DNA of 54,832 nucleotides from JAWXBR01 sp034440235 (GTDB lineage Bacteria; Bacteroidota; Ignavibacteria; Kapaibacteriales; Kapaibacteriaceae). Shown here piece after piece: positions 32,134-41,123 of this stretch (position 1 is its first letter; every line of letters begins with the position of its first letter). The notes under the pieces were generated by a model that ran no database searches, was not told where the DNA came from, and worked only from the letters and a program-made list of their open reading frames with translations. A program made the translations under genes and the position numbers. The DNA is taken from positions 1 to 54,832 of the forward strand of contig JAWXBR010000018.1 in NCBI GenBank assembly GCA_034440235.1, in the 5' to 3' direction.

Positions 32134-33969
32134 ATGCAACATCCGTTAACCTATTTGCAGCGCGAAGCGAAGTCAGAAGAATGGCAACAGATGGTAGACC
32201 CATCACTGCACGATGTCGTTAGGGCATCACAACTTTTGATTGAGAGGGACATCGAACCCGCCCGCAGCATCAGTGTATCGCTGTATGAAACTGGAACGCA
32301 ACCACATACATTCTTTGGTTCCTTTCTGCTGCATAAAATCGCTTCGATTCTTCATCGATATCCCGATGCTGACAAGTGGCTGAAGGTTTCGGCCGAATTA
32401 TTACCAGATGACGACCCAATCTCTCAGGCGCATTATTTGAGTCGGCTGGGTATGGAGCATAGTCGCCATGGACGTTTACACGAATCTGTGGAAGTGCATA
32501 CACGTGCCCAGCAGGCATATTCAGAACTTGGGTTAAAGTTAGAAGCCGCACTCGCTCAGTCTGACATCGGTAGTGCTCTAATGATCATGGGCGATGCAGC
32601 TGGTGCAGTTAATACACTGTTGCAAGCATTTCCGGTAATCGAACGCGAGGCTCCGAAAACCAATGCGAATACGTTGCGTGCTAACGTAGCCTCTGCACTG
32701 CAACGGTCTGGTAACAGTGATCTCGCTCGTACGATGTATCTCGAAGCACTAGCACTGCCACCCTTTACCCGGCAAGGCAATGCCAGAGCCACGGTGCTGC
32801 ACAATCTTGCAATTATTGAGAAAGAAGCTGGCGACATCGATGCAGCGCTTAGGTTTTATGACATGGCAATGCAGACGGCCGTAGAAGCTGATTTAGCAGA
32901 ACGTCGCGTTCGATTGGCGGCGGGCAAGGCAGAACTTCTTATCAGGTGCAATCGAACTGCAGAAGCAATTACGTTAACAAATGCGATCTCTGAACACGAG
33001 CTCTCGGTCTGCACACCAATGGCATTGTTTGACGTGTATGCTGTCCGATCACGCATCCACGTTGCGCAGCAAGACTATGTTGCGTCGCTACACTGGTTCG
33101 AAACCGCAATCGATATCGCGCGCGAAAACTCTTTTCATCATGAACGTTCAATGCTGCTGAAAGAATACATCCAGCTTGTACCCATGTCAGATGAGTCGTC
33201 ACTCAAACTGCGACTTACTGCAGAGCTTGCGGATGTTCTCGACCATCGTTTGCAGGAAATGTCGTCGTCCATCACAAAAAGCGTTGACATGCGAATGGCG
33301 TACGAACGATCGTTACGGACAATTGAAGCTGAGCGCGAAAAAGAAAAAACGGATGTCATGCTTGAGGCAGCAGATCAGACAACGCGCGCAATTGCAAATG
33401 ATCTTCATGACGAGGTGGGTCAATCTGTGGCCGTTGTGGGTTTGGCACTGGATAGAATGTTGCATGGCTCAGACATCGGGCCATTGCGCCCTGACCTTCA
33501 GTTTGTTCGCACACAGGTTGAAACCATTGGCAAGACGCTGCGAAGACTCACGCATAATCTAGGTGCCGTAATGCTGGAGAATGACGGACTCAGCGCAGCC
33601 ATCGTCGATTTGGCTGCAAGTGTTCGGATGGCTGCACCCGACTTGCATATAGAATGTTCTGTCATCGGCGATCTTTCATGGCTGGACCTGTCTCGTGCAA
33701 AGTGCCTATATCGCGCAGCGCAGAATTTTGTCCAGAACAGCATCAAACACGGAAAACCTTCGAGTATCGAACTACAGTTGGTAGGTTCGGAGGAAGAAGC
33801 CTTGCTCAGTGTGGTGGATGATGGGGTCGGCTTCGATAGGCATACAATTCGCGTAGGACTCGGTCTGCGTGATGTTAAACTTCGCATAGAACGGTTGGGT
33901 GGTGAACTCGACATCGACTCAACGATTGGGAAAGGAGCTTTTGTATCAGTGCGACTTCCACGACTATGA
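32134..33969 (+). CDS. TPR-containing cytoplasmic sensor histidine kinase (NarX-type)
   Basis: 611 residues. The N-terminal two thirds are TPR-like repeats (about 40-370, e.g. AHYLSRLGMEHSRHGRLHESVE and ATVLHNLAIIEKEAGDIDAALRFYDMA). A coiled-coil/HisKA_3 domain follows with phospho-acceptor H425 in the NDLHDEVGQ box, then a HATPase_c domain with the N box NSIKHGK, the G1 box VVDDGVGFD and the G2 box GLGLRDVK. No membrane segment is seen, so sensing should be cytosolic, through TPR contacts with a peptide or protein. The stop overlaps the regulator's start (ATGA). It is divergent from the small-gene/hutU pair. Confidence 0.85.
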   Translation: MQHPLTYLQREAKSEEWQQMVDPSLHDVVRASQLLIERDIEPARSISVSLYETGTQPHTFFGSFLLHKIASILHRYPDADKWLKVSAELLPDDDPISQAHYLSRLGMEHSRHGRLHESVEVHTRAQQAYSELGLKLEAALAQSDIGSALMIMGDAAGAVNTLLQAFPVIEREAPKTNANTLRANVASALQRSGNSDLARTMYLEALALPPFTRQGNARATVLHNLAIIEKEAGDIDAALRFYDMAMQTAVEADLAERRVRLAAGKAELLIRCNRTAEAITLTNAISEHELSVCTPMALFDVYAVRSRIHVAQQDYVASLHWFETAIDIARENSFHHERSMLLKEYIQLVPMSDESSLKLRLTAELADVLDHRLQEMSSSITKSVDMRMAYERSLRTIEAEREKEKTDVMLEAADQTTRAIANDLHDEVGQSVAVVGLALDRMLHGSDIGPLRPDLQFVRTQVETIGKTLRRLTHNLGAVMLENDGLSAAIVDLAASVRMAAPDLHIECSVIGDLSWLDLSRAKCLYRAAQNFVQNSIKHGKPSSIELQLVGSEEEALLSVVDDGVGFDRHTIRVGLGLRDVKLRIERLGGELDIDSTIGKGAFVSVRLPRL

Positions 33970-34592
33970 ATCCGATACGCATTTTTCTTGTCGACGATCA
34001 TGCAGTGCTGCTTGAAGGTCTCGTCGCTGCGCTTGGAATGTTTTCAAGCGTGAAGGTAGTTGGCACTGCAATGTCGGCCGAAGAAGGTCTCGTCAAGATC
34101 AGAGAACATCGCGACGCTATCGATGTTGTCGTTACCGATCATTCCATGTCGGGAATGGATGGTGTTGCTATGTGCGAAATATTGAAGCGGGATGGCGCAG
34201 TGCCACGCGTCGTGCTTTTGACGATGCATGCCGTTCCTGAAGTGGCGTTCAGGGCAATACGTAAGGGCGTTGACAGGGTTGTACCGAAATCTATGAGCAT
34301 CGACAAAGTCGTGGAGAACATCATAGCAGTCTTTGAACAAACGGATGGACCCACAATAGCCTCTGGGTCTGTAGAAGCTGTTACGGCAGAAAATCCAGGT
34401 CTTACAAAGACCGAGTTGCTGATTCTGAAAATGATAGCTATAGACGAACTCACCACGAGAGAGATAGCCGAGAAACTCTTTCGCAGCGCTCATACTGTCG
34501 AGCGACATCGCAAGAGTATTATGGTGAAGCTAGGTGTTCACAATACTGCTGGAATGGTGAACTACGCTCATAAGATCAAGCTCTTAGGGTGA
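33966..34592 (+). CDS. NarL/FixJ-type response regulator
   Basis: 208 residues. The receiver domain has the acidic pair D10/D11, phospho-acceptor D58 (VVVTDHSMSGMDG) and the conserved lysine in VPKS. The LuxR-type DNA-binding domain occupies about residues 140-205 (TKTELLILKMIAIDELTTREIAEKLF-RSAHTVERHRKSI). It is coupled by a four-base overlap to the TPR kinase and should be its partner. The target genes are not evident; the small-ORF cluster downstream and hutU upstream are candidates by location only. A 14-bp tandem duplication spans its stop. Confidence 0.9.
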   Translation: MNPIRIFLVDDHAVLLEGLVAALGMFSSVKVVGTAMSAEEGLVKIREHRDAIDVVVTDHSMSGMDGVAMCEILKRDGAVPRVVLLTMHAVPEVAFRAIRKGVDRVVPKSMSIDKVVENIIAVFEQTDGPTIASGSVEAVTAENPGLTKTELLILKMIAIDELTTREIAEKLFRSAHTVERHRKSIMVKLGVHNTAGMVNYAHKIKLLG

Positions 34593-34616
34593 CCTAACTA
34601 GAGTGATCTAACTGGA
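34589..34616. repeat. 14-bp tandem duplication across a stop codon
   Basis: GTGACCTAACTAGA (34589-34602) is followed directly by GTGATCTAACTGGA (34603-34616), with two differences. The first copy contains the TGA stop of the response regulator gene. Confidence 0.8.
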
Positions 34617-34687
34617 TCCAGCGCTATTTCAGAGGGCAATGCCTAGGATATACCTGAAACAAGGTATTTGTACCAAAATGCCTGATT

Positions 34688-34792
34688 ATGGTCATGGATT
34701 CGAGCTCTTCAGAAGCAATCTTTGAAGCGTTAATAAACGCAGAGGTTCATGATGCTTCGAACAACTACAACTTCAACTTCTATTCTGGATAG
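34688..34792 (+). CDS. 34-residue ORF, possible small peptide
   Basis: ATG at 34688 to TAG at 34790-34792 encodes 34 residues, beginning VMDSSSSEAIFEALINAEV and ending NNYNFNFYSG. The tail is rich in N, F and Y, unlike typical proteins. No convincing ribosome-binding site precedes it. It overlaps the next small ORF (34752-34868) in another frame. It is listed only because this 265-base gap holds nothing else recognisable; it may not be a gene. Confidence 0.2.
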   Translation: MVMDSSSSEAIFEALINAEVHDASNNYNFNFYSG

Positions 34793-34868
34793 TTTTCTTC
34801 CAGAGCTGCCGTCTGACGCCGTTACGCATCAGGACACAAAGACAAAGGTGTTCACTCATGCGCGCTAG
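34752..34868 (+). CDS. 38-residue ORF, possible small protein
   Basis: ATG at 34752, preceded by AGAGGT, reads 38 codons to TAG at 34866-34868. It is rich in threonine and serine at the start (TTTTSTSILDSFLPEL) and ends KTKVFTHAR. It overlaps the start of the 140-residue ORF by 11 bases. There is no known family. Confidence 0.25.
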   Translation: MLRTTTTSTSILDSFLPELPSDAVTHQDTKTKVFTHAR

Positions 34869-35280
34869 CAGTATTGCAATAGATGAACAAAGACCCGAAA
34901 TCGGTATGCTAACAATACCGCTTTCAAGAGGTGAATATCGCATAAGCATCGACGCGCACGTATTCAATGTGACAGGTTCTATTGTACCTATTGAAAACCA
35001 CATTGTGACGATGTCGTACCGGCACTTTGCGCCTCGTCAAACTGTTTTTCATGACACACTAACTGCGTTAAAAGCAGAGACTGTTTTTCTTGGCACCTCA
35101 AAGGCACTTCGCGGACGGGTAGGTGCATTGTCTCTTTCAACTGAGATTATTTCTGAGCCACTAATTGTGCGAGTGACCTGGAAAACTCATGGAGCCGATG
35201 AATGTGAAATCTTCCACCATGACACGAAACTCCGTGGGCCTGGAATTGTCGTTATTCCCGGGGTATTTACGTATGAGTAG
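34858..35280 (+). CDS. Hypothetical 140-residue beta-rich protein
   Basis: An AAGGTG about eight bases before the ATG supports the start. The sequence alternates polar and hydrophobic residues (MLTIPLSRGEYRISIDAHVF, EPLIVRVTWKTHG), suggesting a beta-sandwich; no signal peptide or known domain is seen. It overlaps small ORFs at both ends (34868 and 35273). A terminator about 200 bases downstream indicates that this stretch is transcribed forward. No function can be assigned. Confidence 0.45.
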   Translation: MRASSIAIDEQRPEIGMLTIPLSRGEYRISIDAHVFNVTGSIVPIENHIVTMSYRHFAPRQTVFHDTLTALKAETVFLGTSKALRGRVGALSLSTEIISEPLIVRVTWKTHGADECEIFHHDTKLRGPGIVVIPGVFTYE

Positions 35281-35395
35281 CCTGAAAAAGTCGATGGGCA
35301 GTACTGACCATACCTCTCTGAATGATTCCACAGGTGTACTAAGAGTACTCGTTACTGTAGCTCCTACATTAGGCGCGTCGTTATGCCACGGATAG
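35273..35395 (+). CDS. 40-residue ORF, possible small hydrophobic peptide
   Basis: ATG at 35273 overlaps the stop region of the preceding ORF by eight bases and reads to TAG at 35393-35395. The product starts SSLKKSMGSTDHT and ends in a hydrophobic segment VLRVLVTVAPTLGASLCHG. It could be a leader/core-type peptide or a chance frame. No modification enzyme lies nearby. Confidence 0.25.
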   Translation: MSSLKKSMGSTDHTSLNDSTGVLRVLVTVAPTLGASLCHG

Positions 35396-35478
35396 CACAA
35401 GGTTTTGCTCCGACCTCAGGCTAAGCACTTTCAGACTTCATATCCGCAGCAGCTTCGTCGGTTTATTAAGGAACTCGA

Positions 35479-35517
35479 AACCGTCATTCGTTACGTAAAC
35501 AATGGCGGTTTTTTTTT
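35479..35517 (+). terminator. Intrinsic terminator after the small-ORF cluster
   Basis: AACCGTCATT (35479-35488) pairs with AATGGCGGTT (35501-35510) with one G-U wobble and a 12-base loop. A run of nine T follows (35509-35517). It is the clearest rho-independent terminator in the window and would end a forward transcript over 34.7-35.4 kb. Confidence 0.8.
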
Positions 35518-35546
35518 GTGGGCTGGTTAATATCGTATTGTTGTAA

Positions 35547-36101
35547 ATGGGCAACTCAGAATTACAAACCGACACAAGCATCCGCGCCGTCTTCAACCCT
35601 TTGGTGCGGCCATACCTAGTATTGAAAATAGGCTTCACGATGGCCGGCACAATCATAGGAATCCCGCTTGCAGTTATCTGGTTCTGCGGTGTGGGACAAT
35701 GGTGGGCACGGCACTATTACGATAAGCTGGAATGCAGCATCGGATCAAAGGCTCTTCGCTTTCGGAAAGGGATTTTTATACAGATAGAGAAGACCATACC
35801 CTTGGAGAATATTCAGGATGTGACATTTATCGAGGGCCCCATTCTGCGTCGGTTCCATTTGAGCATTCTAAAATTCGAAACGGCTGGCCAAAGCGCAGGT
35901 CAGGCACATAACATGCATTTCGTTGGCATCATCGATGCCCACGATTTCAGAAACAGCATTTTGCAGAGACGCGACGCACTACGCGAACACATGTTCAAAC
36001 CGCAAGACAATACTGCTTCAAGTGTCGCATTGCTTGAAGCTGTCCGTGGAATTGAAAACAAAATGGATGAGATTGTCGCTCTCCTAAGCAAGCGGACATA
36101 A
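35547..36101 (+). CDS. Bacterial PH domain (bPH2/YdbS-like) membrane protein
   Basis: 184 residues. Two membrane segments (about 24-52, LKIGFTMAGTIIGIPLAVIWFCG) are followed by a bPH2-type domain with CSIGSKALRFRKGIF, KTIPLENIQDVTF and RRFHLSILKFET. The C-terminal 30 residues form a short coiled coil (LLEAVRGIENKMDEIVALLSK). YdbS-type proteins are membrane-bound, but their exact job is unclear. It starts just after the terminator and so is probably independently transcribed. Confidence 0.8.
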   Translation: MGNSELQTDTSIRAVFNPLVRPYLVLKIGFTMAGTIIGIPLAVIWFCGVGQWWARHYYDKLECSIGSKALRFRKGIFIQIEKTIPLENIQDVTFIEGPILRRFHLSILKFETAGQSAGQAHNMHFVGIIDAHDFRNSILQRRDALREHMFKPQDNTASSVALLEAVRGIENKMDEIVALLSKRT

Positions 36102-36120
36102 AACTGGTATGCCCCTGCAC

Positions 36121-36483
36121 CTAACTGTTACCCAATCCCAATTCTATCTCTATCGCGGTAAGCATTTCATCCGACAGCTTCTTCGTCTCGAATAAAACGC
36201 GCAACATCTCCCACGTGTAGATGCCTGTATTGTGTCCGTCTTTCCACGACGCCTGAACGCCGTAGTTGCCAACAGGCACTAATGCTGTCAGCTCGTTCAT
36301 TCCCGGTTGCATGGTTTTGATGCCTGCAAAGACGGTCTGACCCATGATTTCCTCACCCGTACAATAGGCGCACGGACAAGCCTCGCGCACGTGGCGGAGC
36401 AAAATGGCAGATTCGAAACCATCTGCCCACGTGCTATTAATCACTGCCACATTTCGACGTTTTAGGGTAAGGGGCTTATGCAT
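36121..36483 (-). CDS. DUF971 domain protein
   Basis: 120 residues. DUF971 (gamma-butyrobetaine hydroxylase-like N-terminal domain) is marked by the opening NSTWADGFESAILLRHVREACPCAYC, with a CPCAYC cysteine cluster expected to bind zinc, and by the later ASWKDGHNTGIYTWEMLR. Such stand-alone proteins are frequent near Fe-S/iron-related or chaperone genes, but no such neighbour is visible here. Convergent with the PH-domain gene. Confidence 0.85.
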   Translation of the reverse strand: MHKPLTLKRRNVAVINSTWADGFESAILLRHVREACPCAYCTGEEIMGQTVFAGIKTMQPGMNELTALVPVGNYGVQASWKDGHNTGIYTWEMLRVLFETKKLSDEMLTAIEIELGLGNS

Positions 36484-36613
36484 GGGGCAAATTTCGCACT
36501 AACTGTAGAAACGGACCCTGTCACACACTTCGTAAATTGGTGGTCTTGCTGTTTTAGAGATGCTATCTCAACCCTTTTGAAGATGCTTTAACGAAGACGA
36601 TTGGGACGCTTAA

Positions 36614-37969
36614 ATGATGACTTCTCGCTACAAAAGCTTTGTCTATATCGAAGACCTTCACTCGCACATCGGTGAGCAGATTGTTCTGAACGGTTGGGTA
36701 TATGACAAGACCGAAAAAGGCAAACTTGCCTTCATCAAACTTCGTGATGGCAGTGGCACGGTTCAGTGCGTAGCATTCCGTCCGAACGTAGGTGACGAAA
36801 TTTTTGCTCGCGCTCAAGAGTTGTCCCAAGAGTCATCCGTTTCGATCACAGGAACAGTTCGCGAAGAACAGCGCGCTCCAGGTGGTGTTGAACTCGACGT
36901 TCAGGACATTCGCATCTGGCAGGTTTCGAAAGACTACCCTATTTCCCCGAAAGAGCATGGCGTCGAGTTCTTAATGGAGAACCGTCATCTCTGGCTGCGT
37001 AGTGCACGTCAACATGCAATCATGCGTGTGCGCGCGACGGTGATAAAGGCAATTCGTGACTTCTTTGATGGTAACGGATTTCGACTTGCAGACTCGCCGA
37101 TCTTTACGCCAAACGCATGCGAAGGCACGTCCACGCTTTTCGAAACAGAATACTTCGATCTCGGAAAAGCCTATCTCACACAATCGGGCCAGTTGTATGC
37201 CGAAGCAAGTGCAATGGCACTCGGACGGGTGTACACATTCGGTCCGACGTTTCGTGCCGAGAAGTCGAAAACACGCCGTCACCTTACTGAGTTCTGGATG
37301 GTCGAGCCCGAAATGGCATACTTCGACTTAGATGACGACATGGACCTTGCCGAAGACCTCGTAGAGTACATCGTACAGATGTGCCTCAAAACAAATGCAA
37401 AAGAGTTAGCGCTACTCGGTCGTGACATTCCGACTCTAGAGCAGGTGAGACGTCCGTTCCATAGAATGTCTTATTCCGAAGCGGTAGAGTGGCTCAACGC
37501 AAATGACGTAAAACTCAACAAGAAACAGGCCGACGGTACCGAAACTCAAATCGATTTCCCGTGGGGTGAAGACTTCGGAGCTCCGCAAGAAGAGGCTCTG
37601 ATGACTCAGTTCAAGAAGCCTTGCATCATTCACCGCTATCCGAGCGAAGTCAAAGCATTCTACATGAAGCGCGATCCAGAAAATCCTAAAGTCGCTCTTG
37701 CCATGGACATGCTTGCGCCAGAAGGTGCAGGAGAAATTATTGGCGGGTCGCAAAGAGAAGATGATCACGACACGTTACTCGCAAGACTCCAGCACGAGGG
37801 TCTTCCACAAGAAGCCTTTCAATGGTATCTCGATCTTCGCAAGTTTGGCTCCGTGCCGCACAGCGGATTCGGACTGGGGGTTGAACGCACTGTGAAGTGG
37901 ATTACAGGAGCTGAGCACATCCGCGAATGTATTCCGTTCCCCCGCATGATTTACCGCATCGTACCGTAA
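36614..37969 (+). CDS. asnS: Asparagine--tRNA ligase
   Basis: 451 residues. The N-terminal OB fold that reads the anticodon (IVLNGWVYDKTEKGKLAFIK) is followed by the class II core. Motif 2 is in FGPTFRAEKSKTRRHLTEFW, and motif 3 is GFGLGVERTVKWI near the C terminus. WMVEPEMAY distinguishes AsnS-type sequences. It charges tRNA-Asn with asparagine. Two adjacent ATG codons (36614, 36617) are possible starts. A 22-bp tandem repeat follows its stop. Confidence 0.95.
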   Translation: MMTSRYKSFVYIEDLHSHIGEQIVLNGWVYDKTEKGKLAFIKLRDGSGTVQCVAFRPNVGDEIFARAQELSQESSVSITGTVREEQRAPGGVELDVQDIRIWQVSKDYPISPKEHGVEFLMENRHLWLRSARQHAIMRVRATVIKAIRDFFDGNGFRLADSPIFTPNACEGTSTLFETEYFDLGKAYLTQSGQLYAEASAMALGRVYTFGPTFRAEKSKTRRHLTEFWMVEPEMAYFDLDDDMDLAEDLVEYIVQMCLKTNAKELALLGRDIPTLEQVRRPFHRMSYSEAVEWLNANDVKLNKKQADGTETQIDFPWGEDFGAPQEEALMTQFKKPCIIHRYPSEVKAFYMKRDPENPKVALAMDMLAPEGAGEIIGGSQREDDHDTLLARLQHEGLPQEAFQWYLDLRKFGSVPHSGFGLGVERTVKWITGAEHIRECIPFPRMIYRIVP

Positions 37970-37995
37970 ACACTGTCACCAGCTCGTAAACAAAA

Positions 37996-38040
37996 CCATC
38001 ACATCGTCGACACAAACCCCATCACATCATCGACACAAAC
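37996..38040. repeat. 22-bp tandem repeat after asnS
   Basis: CCATCACATCGTCGACACAA... (37996-38017) recurs at 38019-38040 with one base changed (period 23). It lies 27 bases after the asnS stop and about 30 before the peptidase start. Confidence 0.85.
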
Positions 38041-38071
38041 CCTACTTCGTACTTAATAAACACAAGAACAC

Positions 38072-39862
38072 ATGTCCGACAACCAAGCAACACGTATTGA
38101 ACAAACCGGCGCCGAAGAAGTCATTTGGGACCTCTCGGATTTGCACTCAGGGACTGCCGACGCGCTTACTGTAGACCTAGCGCAAATGATAGATGACACT
38201 GGCGAATTCTTTGCACGCTGGCACGACACGGTGCAGAACGCGACGGATGAAAAAATGCTGGAATTCATACAGCAATACTCTGCGATCGTAGAACAAATGG
38301 ACAGAATCGGATCGTTTGTCCATTTGCAGTGGAGTACAGATACAGAGAACCCAGAATATGGCAAACTATTGCAGAGTGTCCGCGAAGCTTCTGCACGCGC
38401 ATCGCGCGATATCGTATTTGTATACGTTTCGATTAGCAAGCTGCCAACAGAACGTCTCGACCAACTGATTGCCTCGCCCCTTCTTGCCCCCTACAAACAC
38501 TGGTTTGAGCGCATGGCTGACTATAAGCCTCACCTACTAAGTGAGGAAGTCGAACAGGTGCTTAGTGAGAAGTCTGTGACATCGCGGGCTGGGTGGGTGC
38601 GCTTACATGACGAGTTAAGCAATGCGCAGAAATACATTCTTCAAGGCAAGGAATACTCACAGACTACACTTCTTAAACTGTTATATGAATCGAATCGTGA
38701 GACACGTAAAGCAGCTGCTGATGCTCTGTCGGTGGGGTTGAAGGAACAGACGAAACCACAGTCGTTTATCTTTAACACAGTGGTTTCCGATCATGCGTTG
38801 AACAATCGATTGCGTGGATACGATACTTGGATATCGGCGCGCAATTTTGACAATGAAGTCTCAGATTCAACCGTCGAGGCATTGGTATCGGCTGTTGTTG
38901 GACGATACGATCTCGTTGAACGGCTATTCAACCTAAAGAAACGACTGCTCGGTTATGACGTGTTATACGATTACGATCGTTATGCACCGACTGGTGCTGA
39001 CTCGGAAATGTTGACTTGGAATCAGGCGAGAGAAATAGTGTTGGAGACCTATCACGCATTCCACCCTGAAACCGGCAACATTGCCCAGCAGTTTTTTGAC
39101 AAGCCTTGGATTCACGCACCTACCCGTAAGGGGAAGAGTGGCGGTGCCTATAGTGCCGGAACGATTCCATCTGCTCATCCCTATGTCTTCATGAACTACA
39201 CTGGTACAAACCGTGATGTGCAGACTTTGGCCCACGAGCTTGGTCACGGCGTACATCAATATTTGTCGCGTCAGCAAGGTGTGTTATTAATGGACACTCC
39301 TTTAACCATCGCTGAGACTGCTTCGGTATTTGGAGAGATGATAACATTCCAGCACTTATTAGACGCAGCAACAGATAACAAACAGCGTTTAACAATGCTC
39401 GTCACAAAACTTGATGACATTGTTTCGACGGTATTTAGACAAATAGCGCTAAACAGATTCGAAGATGCCATTCACGAAACACGTGCTGTAGAGGGTGAGC
39501 TAAGTGCAGATCGAATTTCGGAATTATGGATGCAGAGTCAGCGAAAACAATACGGCAACAGCGTCATCCTCACCGAAGGCTATAGTTCTTGTTGGGCGTA
39601 CATTTCGCATTTCATGCACACACCTGGATATGTGTATGCTTATGCATTTGGGGAACTTCTTGTTCTCGCGTTGTATGAGATTTACCAACGAGAACCTGAA
39701 ACGTTTGCACCTATGTATCTCAAGATGCTTAGCGCAGGGGGCTCGATGCGGCCTGCGGAACTTCTGCGTCCGTTTGGAATAGATACGGACGATCCAGCAT
39801 TCTGGAATGTAGGTCTTGGCGCTATCGAGCGCCTAATTATTCAAGCAGAAGCGTTAGCATAA
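38072..39862 (+). CDS. pepF: M3 family oligoendopeptidase F
   Basis: 596 residues, the usual length for oligoendopeptidase F. The thermolysin-like zinc motif is HELGH at 388-392 (catalytic E389), with the third ligand in the ETASVFGEM segment about 27 residues later. The upstream FMNYTGTNRDVQTLAHEL is typical of M3B peptidases. It degrades peptides of roughly 7-17 residues in the cytosol. Only 14 bases separate it from the next small gene, so the two may share a transcript. Confidence 0.93.
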   Translation: MSDNQATRIEQTGAEEVIWDLSDLHSGTADALTVDLAQMIDDTGEFFARWHDTVQNATDEKMLEFIQQYSAIVEQMDRIGSFVHLQWSTDTENPEYGKLLQSVREASARASRDIVFVYVSISKLPTERLDQLIASPLLAPYKHWFERMADYKPHLLSEEVEQVLSEKSVTSRAGWVRLHDELSNAQKYILQGKEYSQTTLLKLLYESNRETRKAAADALSVGLKEQTKPQSFIFNTVVSDHALNNRLRGYDTWISARNFDNEVSDSTVEALVSAVVGRYDLVERLFNLKKRLLGYDVLYDYDRYAPTGADSEMLTWNQAREIVLETYHAFHPETGNIAQQFFDKPWIHAPTRKGKSGGAYSAGTIPSAHPYVFMNYTGTNRDVQTLAHELGHGVHQYLSRQQGVLLMDTPLTIAETASVFGEMITFQHLLDAATDNKQRLTMLVTKLDDIVSTVFRQIALNRFEDAIHETRAVEGELSADRISELWMQSQRKQYGNSVILTEGYSSCWAYISHFMHTPGYVYAYAFGELLVLALYEIYQREPETFAPMYLKMLSAGGSMRPAELLRPFGIDTDDPAFWNVGLGAIERLIIQAEALA

Positions 39863-39876
39863 TCAGAGGAAGAACC

Positions 39877-40185
39877 ATGCCTACCTATGATTCACTCATC
39901 ACTGCAGTAGAAGGATGCAAGTCGCGCGGCTATAGCGCCGACTTTAGTATCTGCGGCAGCTATCTCGAAAGTGGTTCAATGAACATTCGGTTGTATCCCG
40001 GAGACTTCGAAGTCAAAGAAGTATATAGGTTCGAAGGAATGTCCAACCCCGACGATAGTACAGTGTTGTATGCTGTAGAGTCGGATGACGGCGTGAAAGG
40101 TACGTTCGTTGTGCCGTACGGTGTGTATGTCGATGGCGATTCTGCAGATTTTATCAAGGGCTTGCGCGTTCAGGTTCAGGACTAA
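39877..40185 (+). CDS. Small conserved Bacteroidota protein ('PRPP synthetase'-annotated type)
   Basis: 102 residues preceded by AGAGGAAG. The conserved motifs are LYPGDFEVKEVYRFEGMSNPDDSTVLYAVES and VKGTFVVPYGVY. This family occurs across Bacteroidota and is often annotated as phosphoribosylpyrophosphate synthetase, although it is far too short and lacks the PRPP-binding motifs; the true function is unknown. It converges with the transglycosylase gene, two bases away. Confidence 0.75.
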   Translation: MPTYDSLITAVEGCKSRGYSADFSICGSYLESGSMNIRLYPGDFEVKEVYRFEGMSNPDDSTVLYAVESDDGVKGTFVVPYGVYVDGDSADFIKGLRVQVQD

Positions 40186-40187
40186 TT

Positions 40188-41123
40188 TTAGTCTCGAACC
40201 TTAGCCGCAAGCGTAAACACAGCATCGACGTACGCATTGCTGTTGTTGTAGTGGTGAACTGCCGCCCGACGTTGTTTGATGGTCGGACCCCAGCCGTTCT
40301 TCTGCAGGTAGTTGGCAACGCTGTGAATTGCATCGCTAAGATTATCAAGGTCGATCTCTCGATCTTGATTGCCATCCACAGCCCAACGGCGGTAGGATGT
40401 CGGAATAAACTGACCCATACCGAATGCGCCTGCCCACGAGCCGTGAAGTGAGATGATGTCTACCGTGCCATCTCGCTGAATCGAATCAAGAGCCTTCAGT
40501 TGCTCTATAGCCCATAGTTTTTTCTTCGTCGCTTTACTTTCAACATAACCTCGAATGCTATCGCGCTTCGAAGAATCTACTTCGAGCTTAACCATCACAG
40601 TTTCAACGTATTGATCCAATCTTGCAGAATCGGCACTCAACACGAGACTTAAATAAACGCTAGGAACATGGGTCGACCCCATCACTGTTCCACATTTTGT
40701 TTCTATCCATAGAATCGAGGCAATCACTTCCGCAGGAACGCCGTAGGCTTTTTCACCTGCTGTAAGCAATGAGTCGTGCTTGCGTATAAAAGCACGTACT
40801 TTCTGTACACTTACTGCATTATGATGGTGCGTGTAGTTAGGTTTCTGAGCAAAGTTGGTGACATTAATCTTGAGTACTCGCTGTTGAAAGGTTGTGCGAG
40901 GCGATTCTAGAAGTCTAGCAAGAAACGTACTGTCGACTCCATGCTGCTGTGCAATTTTTATTGCACGCACCAATGGTGTATCCACGCTGTCTGTAATTAC
41001 CGACGTACCAGTGGCTGTCATGGGAGGCAACACCGCACCCATAATTACAAAAGCAACTAAAAGTGTACTCAGTACTATAGCACCTCCAACTAGAATACGA
41101 GAACGGTAATGAACCACACTCAT
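40188..41123 (-). CDS. MltB-like lytic murein transglycosylase
   Basis: 311 residues with an N-terminal membrane anchor (about 9-32, ILVGGAIVLSTLLVAFVIMGAV). The SLT_2 domain has the catalytic glutamate in ASILWIETKCGTVMG (about residue 148) and the signature GAFGMGQFIPTSYRRWAVDGN, followed by SVANYLQKNGWG. It cleaves peptidoglycan glycan strands to 1,6-anhydro products, facing the periplasm. Its start overlaps the stop of the methyltransferase gene by four bases, so they form a coupled pair. Confidence 0.88.
   Translation of the reverse strand: MSVVHYRSRILVGGAIVLSTLLVAFVIMGAVLPPMTATGTSVITDSVDTPLVRAIKIAQQHGVDSTFLARLLESPRTTFQQRVLKINVTNFAQKPNYTHHHNAVSVQKVRAFIRKHDSLLTAGEKAYGVPAEVIASILWIETKCGTVMGSTHVPSVYLSLVLSADSARLDQYVETVMVKLEVDSSKRDSIRGYVESKATKKKLWAIEQLKALDSIQRDGTVDIISLHGSWAGAFGMGQFIPTSYRRWAVDGNQDREIDLDNLSDAIHSVANYLQKNGWGPTIKQRRAAVHHYNNSNAYVDAVFTLAAKVRD

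Noticed and set aside
34752..34868. Bacteriocin or lanthipeptide cluster around 34.7-35.4 kb
   Set aside because: No modification enzyme, protease-transporter or immunity gene is nearby; the small ORFs alone are not enough.
39877..40185. PRPP synthetase
   Set aside because: At 102 residues it has none of the nucleotide or PRPP-binding motifs of the enzyme; the annotation common for this family is probably wrong.
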